Below are positions 7,455 through 12,179 of a stretch of 12,179 nucleotides of DNA, one piece after another. This stretch comes from Zymogenus sp964542895 (GTDB lineage Bacteria > Desulfobacterota > Zymogenia > Zymogenales > Zymogenaceae). Both the position numbers and the translations under genes were made by a program. The notes below the pieces were generated by a model. It did not search any database. It saw nothing but the letters and a program-made list of their open reading frames with translations, and was not told where the DNA came from. The stretch covers positions 1 through 12,179 of the forward strand of contig CAZIWT010000115.1 of assembly GCA_964542895.1 (NCBI GenBank), in the 5' to 3' direction. Each line of letters begins with the position of its first letter. The first letter of the stretch is position 1.

Positions 7455-8291
7455 TTATGGCGACCAGAGCTCTCCGCCCCCCGTTATGGGGACCGCCTGA
7501 CCCACCATGTAGCTCCCGAGGGGGGATGCGAGGAAGTAGATGACGTCGGCGATGTCGCGTCCCGTCGCCGGCCTTCCGATGGGTATGGTCTTGATCGATT
7601 TCTCCCTTGCCTCCTCGGGCGTGATATCGTTGAGCATGGCTATGTACTGATATTCGTCGCGCCCCATGCTCGTCTCGACGAAGTGGGGACAGACGGCGTT
7701 TATTAGAATGTTTTTTGGAGCGTACTCCAGGGCGACGGTCTGGGTCATTCCGATAATCGCGAACTTGCTGGGCGAGTAGGCGCCGTATTCCGCGGGGCCC
7801 ATAAGGCCCGCGGTGGAGGAGAGGTTGATGATCCTTCCGCCCCCGACCTTCAGCATTTCGGGGATAACCGCCCTCATGCAAAAAAAGGTGCCCTTAACAT
7901 TCACCTCCATGGTCTTGTCCCAGGCCGCCTCCGTGATGTCGAGGAAAGGCCCCACACCCACCCCCGATCCGGCGTTATTGACAAGGATGTCTATCCTATT
8001 GAAAGCCTTAACGGTCTCCTTAACCATCTCCTCTATCTCATCCTTCTTTGTTATGTCGACCTTGAAGGCCCTGGCCTTTTTGCCCATATCCTCAATTTTT
8101 TTGACGACCGATTCCAGATATTCCCATCCCCCCAGGGGATACCATGACATGTCTCCCTCGTATGTGCGGCATATATCGGATATTACGACACTTGCCCCCT
8201 CCTCCGCCATCTTGAGAGCCGTCGCCTCGCCGATCCCGTCCGGCCTCCCGACACCGGTTATGATCGCCACTTTTCCATCGAGTGTTCCCAT
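7455..8291 (-). CDS. SDR-family oxidoreductase with an insertion after the second beta strand
   Basis: NAD(P)-dependent short-chain dehydrogenase, likely interconverting an alcohol and a ketone; substrate unknown. The 278-residue protein has a modified glycine loop TGVGRPDGIG (12-21, one residue longer than TGxxxGxG) and Asp39 after the second strand, favouring NAD(H). NNAG is at 105-108 and Asn131 is the tetrad Asn. Ser159, Tyr172 and Lys176 (YSPSK) are the catalytic residues. An extra stretch at about 41-60 containing YPLGG separates the second strand from the next helix, recalling nicotinoprotein/mycofactocin-type SDRs (resemblance only). The ATG at 8291 is preferred: AAGGA lies about 10 nt upstream and it begins a normal SDR N-terminus. 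An in-frame ATG at 8345 lies inside a hairpin and would add 18 atypical residues. It is the last gene of the cassette. Confidence 0.9.
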   Translation of the reverse strand: MGTLDGKVAIITGVGRPDGIGEATALKMAEEGASVVISDICRTYEGDMSWYPLGGWEYLESVVKKIEDMGKKARAFKVDITKKDEIEEMVKETVKAFNRIDILVNNAGSGVGVGPFLDITEAAWDKTMEVNVKGTFFCMRAVIPEMLKVGGGRIINLSSTAGLMGPAEYGAYSPSKFAIIGMTQTVALEYAPKNILINAVCPHFVETSMGRDEYQYIAMLNDITPEEAREKSIKTIPIGRPATGRDIADVIYFLASPLGSYMVGQAVPITGGGELWSP

Positions 8292-8332
8292 AATATTCTG
8301 TCCTTTTGTCTTAGTGGTTACAAAAAGAGGTG

Positions 8333-8359
8333 TGGGAAAGGGCATAAGGCCCTTTCCCA
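8333..8359 (-). terminator. Intercistronic hairpin between ThDP gene and distal SDR
   Basis: A perfect 11-bp stem, TGGGAAAGGGC pairing with GCCCTTTCCCA around a 5-nt loop, in the 78-nt space between the ThDP stop and the SDR start. On the minus strand CACCTCTTTTTG follows, so it may be a partial terminator, an mRNA-stabilising structure, or one copy of a palindromic repeat. The core stem matches the hairpin at 7360-7390. Confidence 0.5.
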
Positions 8360-8369
8360 GATGTATGCC

Positions 8370-10091
8370 TTATCCCTCCTCTTCGGGAACGCCCGTGTAG
8401 ACCTGCTCGAACTGCTCGGCTCCCGGGGGTATGAGGTTGGACTGCTTGTCCGTCTTAACGCAGACCACCGCCGGAAGCTCCGACTCCTTGGCCCGCCTGA
8501 TGGCGTCCTCCAAGTCTTCGATCTTTTCCACATACTCGCTGTAACACCCGAGACCCTCCGCCACCTTGTCCCACCGTATCGGATACTGCTGGCATCCCAC
8601 AAGATTAGACGGGTCGCCGAACTCCATGAGCTGGCCTATCTCTTCCATACACCACGACTCCTCGGCGTGAACCATTACGGTTATCTTTATCTTCTCCCTG
8701 GCGGCGGTCACCATCTCCATGAAGTTGAAGCCTGCCGCCCCGTCCCCCACGATGACGTAGACATCCTTATCAGGGTTGGCCACCTTGGCCCCAATGGCGT
8801 AGGGGATGCCGATCCCCAGGTGTCCGAACTCGAATAACCCCAGCGATGTCCTCGGCTTGGTGTAGGAGGTGAAAAAGGCGTTGAAGAGGCTGGTGTTTCC
8901 TCCGTCCCCTATGTGGATGGAGGAATCGGGGGGGAACACCCTTCTTGCGGTCTCCACCGAGTGGGCGGGGTGGATCTTCTCCCCCTTGTAGTCCTTGATG
9001 TGTCCGGTCAGCTCGACTCTCCACTCATCGTCCATATCCTTATACTGTTTTACCATCTTGCCGTCCGAGGGCTTTACTCCCATCTCCTTGAGCTTACCAC
9101 CGAGCGCCTTTGCCATAGCCTTTGCGTCGCCTACAATTCCCATGTGAATGGGCCAGTTTGCGCCGATGTTTCTCGGATCGATGTCCACCTGGATGATCTT
9201 CTGCTTTTCCGGATCGCCCCAGTACTTCTTGAACGGGAGGTCCATGTCGCCGAGCCTCGTTCCCACGGCCAGGACGACGTCCGCCTCCGTTCTTGCGGTC
9301 AGCGCCCCTTTCCCGTACCCGAAGATGTAGTTGGAGTGATCGTTCGGGATCGCCGACCTGGCGGCCATGGTGGTCGTGGCGGGACAGTTGAGGAGATCAA
9401 CCAGCCCCATAAAATCTTCCCACCCGCCGGAGTTGAGGAGGCCCGTCCCCGCCATGAGGAGCGGATTCTTGGCGTTTTTGATGAGGTTGGCCACCTCCTC
9501 GATCTGCTTCTCCGAGGGCTCGGGGACGGTCGCCCTGTACTGGTGGGGATCGAGAATCCTAACCTTTGACTCGTCCCCCTCGGCGTAGGCCACGGTATAG
9601 GGGACATCGACATGCACCGGGCCGGGTCTTCCCGCCACCGCCTCCCTGAACGCCCGCTGGATGATCTCCGGAATCCGCTCCCAGGAGTGGATGACGGCGT
9701 TCCACTTCGTCACCGGCTTGAAAAAGTCATACTGCTCCGTTCCCTGAAAGACCCCCGGCTTGCACGGATATATGATATCCTGTCGGCACTGGGACGAGAT
9801 GGCGACTACCGGCACACCCTCCTCCCTGGCGCATATCATTCCTGACAGGAGATTGGCCGTTCCGGGGCCTGCGCCCGCCATAACGACAGGTATCTCGCCG
9901 GTCGTCTTGTATACTCCCTCCGCCATGTGGACGGCGGCCGCCTCGTGCCTGGGGCCGATCCAGCGGATGTTGTACTTGTTGACGTTCGCGATGACCGGAT
10001 TGTAAAACGCATCGATGATTGCAAAAATCCTCTTCACACCCTCCTTCTTGAGACACTTTACTAAAAGCTCTCCTCCGGTTATTGTTGCCAT
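8370..10091 (-). CDS. Thiamine diphosphate-dependent enzyme, acetolactate synthase-like
   Basis: A 573-residue enzyme of the ALS/benzoylformate decarboxylase/2-hydroxyacyl-CoA lyase superfamily. It would cleave or form a C-C bond next to a carbonyl using ThDP; the substrate is unknown. The N-terminal Pyr domain (about 1-170) has catalytic Glu50 in RHEAAAVHMAEG. The central domain (about 190-330) has the usual VDIDPRNIG. The C-terminal PP domain has GDG at 449-451 starting the Mg-ThDP motif. Where relatives have NN or ND about 27 residues on, this protein has Ala476-Glu477 (VMVHAEESW), a real deviation; Glu477 could still bind metal. The start is ATG with AAGGAGG upstream. It lies 52 nt after one SDR and 78 nt before another, so a route of alcohol oxidation followed by ThDP cleavage, or the reverse, is plausible. 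True acetolactate synthase is unlikely, as no regulatory subunit or ilv gene is nearby. Confidence 0.88.
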   Translation of the reverse strand: MATITGGELLVKCLKKEGVKRIFAIIDAFYNPVIANVNKYNIRWIGPRHEAAAVHMAEGVYKTTGEIPVVMAGAGPGTANLLSGMICAREEGVPVVAISSQCRQDIIYPCKPGVFQGTEQYDFFKPVTKWNAVIHSWERIPEIIQRAFREAVAGRPGPVHVDVPYTVAYAEGDESKVRILDPHQYRATVPEPSEKQIEEVANLIKNAKNPLLMAGTGLLNSGGWEDFMGLVDLLNCPATTTMAARSAIPNDHSNYIFGYGKGALTARTEADVVLAVGTRLGDMDLPFKKYWGDPEKQKIIQVDIDPRNIGANWPIHMGIVGDAKAMAKALGGKLKEMGVKPSDGKMVKQYKDMDDEWRVELTGHIKDYKGEKIHPAHSVETARRVFPPDSSIHIGDGGNTSLFNAFFTSYTKPRTSLGLFEFGHLGIGIPYAIGAKVANPDKDVYVIVGDGAAGFNFMEMVTAAREKIKITVMVHAEESWCMEEIGQLMEFGDPSNLVGCQQYPIRWDKVAEGLGCYSEYVEKIEDLEDAIRRAKESELPAVVCVKTDKQSNLIPPGAEQFEQVYTGVPEEEG

Positions 10092-10143
10092 GATAATCCT
10101 CCTTTTTTAAGTATTTATATTGTTAATAAGACACGATCCGCAC

Positions 10144-10944
10144 TTACTTTTTCATCGATTCCAGATCAAGCGGCTCTCCGGCGGCCTTTTCGTAAAGGAC
10201 TCCCACCATCCCCAGGGCGGGGCCGGCGCTCAGTCCCCCGTCCAGCATGATCGCCTGTCCGGTGATGAAGGCGCTTTCCTCAGAAGCCAAGAAGTGAAAA
10301 AGGGCCGCCGCCTCCTCCGGTGTCCCCAGCCTCTCTATCGCCTGAAGCATCATGGAGACCTTGAGCTCTATCTCCGCCCCCTCCACGTAGGCCATCGGCG
10401 TGTCCATCGTGCTGGGGCAGATGGCGTTTACCCTTATCCCCATGGGCGCCAGCTCCAACGCCGCGGTCTTGGTCAAGGCGATGATTGCGGCCTTCGTTAT
10501 CACGTAGATCCCGTAGGTGGGCGTGCCGAAGGCCCCGGCGTAGGAGGCGGTGTTGATGATTGAGCCTCCCCCGGTCATGTGGGGAACGGCGTGCTTTATC
10601 CCCCAGAGCACACCCTTTAGGTTGACGTTGATACCGGTGTCCAAATCCTCTTCCTTAATGTCGGTGACCATCCCGGCGGTTCCTTCCGTCCCGGCGTTGT
10701 TTATCGCGATGTCGATTTTGCCGAACTTCTCGGCGGCGGTGTCCATGAGCGCCTTGACCTCCTTCTCCTTTGAGACGTCGGTCTTGACGTATATGCCGCC
10801 GGTGGCCTTGGCCACGTCCTCACCGTCCTGGATGTCCGCGACGACAACCTTCGCCCCCGCCTTGGCAAACCTTTCGGCCGTCGCCTTGCCCAGGCCGGAG
10901 GCTCCACCCGTGATCACAGAAACCTTGTCTTTCAACGAAAACAT
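10144..10944 (-). CDS. SDR-family oxidoreductase (classical type)
   Basis: NAD(P)-dependent short-chain dehydrogenase/reductase of 266 residues. It has TGGASGLG (12-19), Asp37 after the second strand (NAD preference), INNAG (81-85), Asn108, Ser134, and the Tyr147/Lys151 pair in YVITK. The closing region ITGQAIMLDGG is standard. About 25 residues follow it, a longer tail than many SDRs. It differs clearly from the other SDR in this cassette, lacking the YPL insertion, so the two may act on different steps. The start ATG has an excellent GAGGAGG about 8 nt upstream. It lies 46 nt downstream of the tetR-like gene and 52 nt before the ThDP enzyme, and no terminator is visible between them, so co-transcription with the regulator is likely. 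Confidence 0.92.
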   Translation of the reverse strand: MFSLKDKVSVITGGASGLGKATAERFAKAGAKVVVADIQDGEDVAKATGGIYVKTDVSKEKEVKALMDTAAEKFGKIDIAINNAGTEGTAGMVTDIKEEDLDTGINVNLKGVLWGIKHAVPHMTGGGSIINTASYAGAFGTPTYGIYVITKAAIIALTKTAALELAPMGIRVNAICPSTMDTPMAYVEGAEIELKVSMMLQAIERLGTPEEAAALFHFLASEESAFITGQAIMLDGGLSAGPALGMVGVLYEKAAGEPLDLESMKK

Positions 10945-10990
10945 AATAATTACCTCCTCAAAAAGATTAGTAATATATCATTGGCCATCC

Positions 10991-11593
10991 TTACTGCTTT
11001 TTAAGCGCGTTTACGACTATCTCCTTCAGGTATTGCCTGAGCTCATCCAGCTGGGCCCTGTTTTCATCATCCAGGACGTTTCTGTAGTAATCGATCCCCT
11101 CGACCAACGATATGATGAAGTTCGCGGCCTTGTTGGGATCGATCTCCCTTATGACGCCGTGCTCCATATAGGAGTTGATCTCTATGATTAGTATTTTTTT
11201 AAAACGCAGGTACATCTTTTTGAGGCGGTCTTTCAGCCGCTCGTCCCGGAGGGCAAGGGAGTAGCACTCGAAGAAGACCCGGTTATCGACCAGGGGCCCC
11301 CACTCCGGCCCGAATACCGTATCGAGCAGCAGGTTAAATCTCTCCTCCGGGTTTGTTACGTTCTCAAACCTGACGGTGTACATCTCCTCGTATCGGGAAA
11401 GGAGGTTATCCACGAGATCGAGGACAAGGTCGTCTTTCTTCTTGTAATAGTGGGTGATGAGGCTGGGGTGGACACCCATGTGTTTGGCTATCTTGGCGAT
11501 GGAGGAGCCCTTGAATCCCTCCTTTTTCATCACCTGGTAGAAGCTCTCCACTATCTCCTGTTTTCTTATGTCGGAAATTTTTTTAGGCTTCAT
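10991..11593 (-). CDS. TetR/AcrR-family transcriptional repressor
   Basis: A 200-residue regulator. The N-terminal helix-turn-helix (about 29-53, SSIAKIAKHMGVHPSLITHYYKKK) fits the TetR pattern with the terminal YYKKKDDL. The C-terminal ligand/dimer domain (about 65-200) is helical and gives no ligand clue. As the first gene of the cassette, it is preceded by two tandem 20-bp palindromic sites located between the predicted -10 and the start codon. The simplest reading is repression of its own promoter and, by read-through, of the SDR-ThDP-SDR genes, relieved by a pathway compound (inference). The ATG is preceded by AAAGAGAG, an acceptable ribosome binding site. Confidence 0.92.
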   Translation of the reverse strand: MKPKKISDIRKQEIVESFYQVMKKEGFKGSSIAKIAKHMGVHPSLITHYYKKKDDLVLDLVDNLLSRYEEMYTVRFENVTNPEERFNLLLDTVFGPEWGPLVDNRVFFECYSLALRDERLKDRLKKMYLRFKKILIIEINSYMEHGVIREIDPNKAANFIISLVEGIDYYRNVLDDENRAQLDELRQYLKEIVVNALKKQ

Positions 11594-11620
11594 TGTTGCT
11601 CTCTTTGCTATTGATTACCT

Positions 11621-11660
11621 TTATTAGTTGATTGACTCATTTATTAGTTAATTGACTAAT
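11621..11660. promoter_or_regulatory. Two tandem operators for the TetR regulator
   Basis: Two exactly abutting 20-bp units (11621-11640, 11641-11660) differ at only two positions. Each contains TTAGT..ATTGACTCA or TTAGTTAATTGACTAA, the second being a TTAGT/ACTAA inverted repeat, a typical TetR-family operator form. They sit just downstream of the -10, where bound repressor would block initiation or elongation. Confidence 0.68.
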
Positions 11661-11670
11661 CTTTTTGTTC

Positions 11671-11698
11671 AGTATACGTGCCTGAGATTTCGTGTCAA
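11671..11698 (-). promoter_or_regulatory. Sigma70-type promoter of the tetR cassette
   Basis: TTGACA (11698-11693) and TATACT (11676-11671; 5 of 6) separated by 16 bp on the minus strand. The transcript would start near 11664 and run through the tandem operators into the regulator gene. Confidence 0.66.
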
Positions 11699-11709
11699 GG
11701 GAAAAATTG

Positions 11710-11723
11710 GGGGTGCTGAAAAA
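11710..11723 (+). repeat. Copy 2 of intergenic 14-bp word GGGGTGCTGAAAAA
   Basis: An exact match to 3318-3331. It lies 12 bp upstream of the -35 box of the tetR promoter, in the otherwise featureless space after the small 53-aa gene. Confidence 0.3.
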
Positions 11724-11784
11724 AGTTTTTGGGGAATGGATTGATGGGATTGATTAGGCAGAGGGATTAAAAAGGTTGGGCGGT

Positions 11785-11946
11785 CTAAACGGCTATTTCA
11801 AATATTCCCGTCTCGTCGTCGTTGAGGTTCAGGTCCTTTCTTATCTCCCACTCTCTCATCATCGCTATGTCGTAGTAGTCGTGGGCCTCGACGGAATCGG
11901 GGACGCCTCGTTTAACTACCACAATGACAAATTTTGTTTCTTTCAT
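11785..11946 (-). CDS. Small acidic protein of unknown function (53 aa)
   Basis: I do not recognise a named family. The sequence begins with a beta-strand-like stretch (KFVIVVVKRG, 5-14), continues with DSVEAHDYYDIAMMREWEIRKDL, and ends with a DDETGIFEI acidic segment. It has about 12 acidic residues and is probably a single small alpha/beta fold without signal or membrane segment. The ATG at 11946 gives a natural-looking start; a TTG at 11976 would overlap the stop of the preceding gene and add ten residues. GGAA lies about 14 nt upstream, so the ribosome site is weak. It follows the partial gene at 11973-12179 by 26 nt in the same direction, so the two may form a pair. Confidence 0.55.
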   Translation of the reverse strand: MKETKFVIVVVKRGVPDSVEAHDYYDIAMMREWEIRKDLNLNDDETGIFEIAV

Positions 11947-11972
11947 TTTGATTCTATTCCTTGTTTGAAAAA

Positions 11973-12179
11973 TCAATTAGTTTTCTTTTGTATTGAAGAA
12001 ATAATAATTAGTGCTTCCCTTATTCTGCTTAAAATTTCGGTAAATTTCTTCTTATTTGAAAGTTTATCTAATTCATATTTAGTCATAGCTTTTTTGTAGT
12101 TTTTCCCCTTTAAATGTGCTGAACCAGATGATCTTATAGACTGGAGCATTCTCAAGTGTTCTATTACAGTTGATATATT
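11973..12179 (-). CDS. C-terminal part of an unrecognised protein, 5' end outside the window
   Basis: The frame is open to the right edge, giving at least 68 residues, so this is a 3' fragment of a longer gene rather than a 60-aa protein. Its visible part reads VIEHLRMLQSIRSSGSAHLKGKNY and then a Lys-rich helical end (in two pieces: FTEILSRIREAL, IIISSIQKKTN). The spacing Arg-x5-His in RSSGSAH fits the loose Rx4-6H pattern of HEPN ribonucleases, but the rest of the domain is not visible, so this is only a lead. Base composition is far more AT-rich than in the other genes. A TTG or ATG near 12155 could be mistaken for a start, but has no ribosome binding site. Confidence 0.6.
   Translation of the reverse strand, partial: NISTVIEHLRMLQSIRSSGSAHLKGKNYKKAMTKYELDKLSNKKKFTEILSRIREALIIISSIQKKTN

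Noticed and set aside
8292..8345. Upstream ATG at 8345 as the start of the distal SDR
   Set aside because: It lies inside the 8333-8359 hairpin, has no good ribosome site, and would add 18 residues before a standard SDR N-terminus. The ATG at 8291 has AAGGA upstream.
8913..9569. A 218-codon plus-strand open frame inside the ThDP gene
   Set aside because: The minus-strand frame carries full ThDP-enzyme motifs. The antisense frame reads as His/Arg/Gly-rich filler with no motif.
11776..12099. A 107-codon plus-strand open frame at the AT-rich right edge
   Set aside because: It is Phe/Leu/Ser-rich with no start signals, and antisense to two minus-strand frames that read as soluble proteins with sensible composition.
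1..12179. CRISPR array, tRNA, rRNA or insertion sequence
   Set aside because: No regularly spaced direct repeats, no cloverleaf or rRNA-like stretch, and no transposase frame or terminal inverted repeats were seen on either strand.

Overview
The window reads as chromosomal DNA from a Gram-negative, probably Desulfobacterota-like (deltaproteobacterial) bacterium. This rests on type IV pilus motor genes, exported lipid-anchor-free TPR/HEAT proteins, and the order aroE-pilB-pilT, which I recall from Geobacter-type pilus clusters. It is inference, not a database result. Every supported gene lies on the minus strand, so transcription runs from high to low coordinates. Most of the window is GC-rich (about 60-67% in sampled lines), except the right end.

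Left third (65-3040): pilB, the extension ATPase, is followed after 42 nt by pilT, the retraction ATPase. They sit behind a good sigma70-type promoter (TTGACA-18-TATGAT). pilC and the remaining pilus genes would be expected beyond the left edge. A 363-bp gap separates pilB from aroE.

Middle (3404-7214): in transcription order there is a membrane-anchored HEAT-repeat protein with its own extended -10 promoter and a terminator-like hairpin. Next come two exported TPR proteins that are clear tandem paralogs. aroE (shikimate dehydrogenase) overlaps the last TPR gene by an ATGA junction.

Right third (7455-11698): an apparent catabolic or biosynthetic cassette reads tetR - SDR - ThDP enzyme - SDR. 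It starts from a near-consensus promoter carrying two tandem 20-bp palindromic operators just downstream of the -10, which implies autoregulation. The ThDP enzyme has an unusual cofactor motif, with Ala-Glu where the family normally has Asn-Asn or Asn-Asp. The distal SDR has an extra segment like that of nicotinoprotein (mycofactocin-type) SDRs and is bracketed by two hairpins that share the same 10-bp stem core. The substrate is unknown.

Right edge (11785-12179): an AT-rich patch (about 29% G+C by hand count over 12001-12179) holds a 53-aa acidic protein. Before it is the C-terminal end of a protein entering from outside the window, with a conserved-looking RSSGSAH segment that fits the loose HEPN Rx4-6H pattern. 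This is the most likely horizontally acquired part and the best lead for something undescribed.
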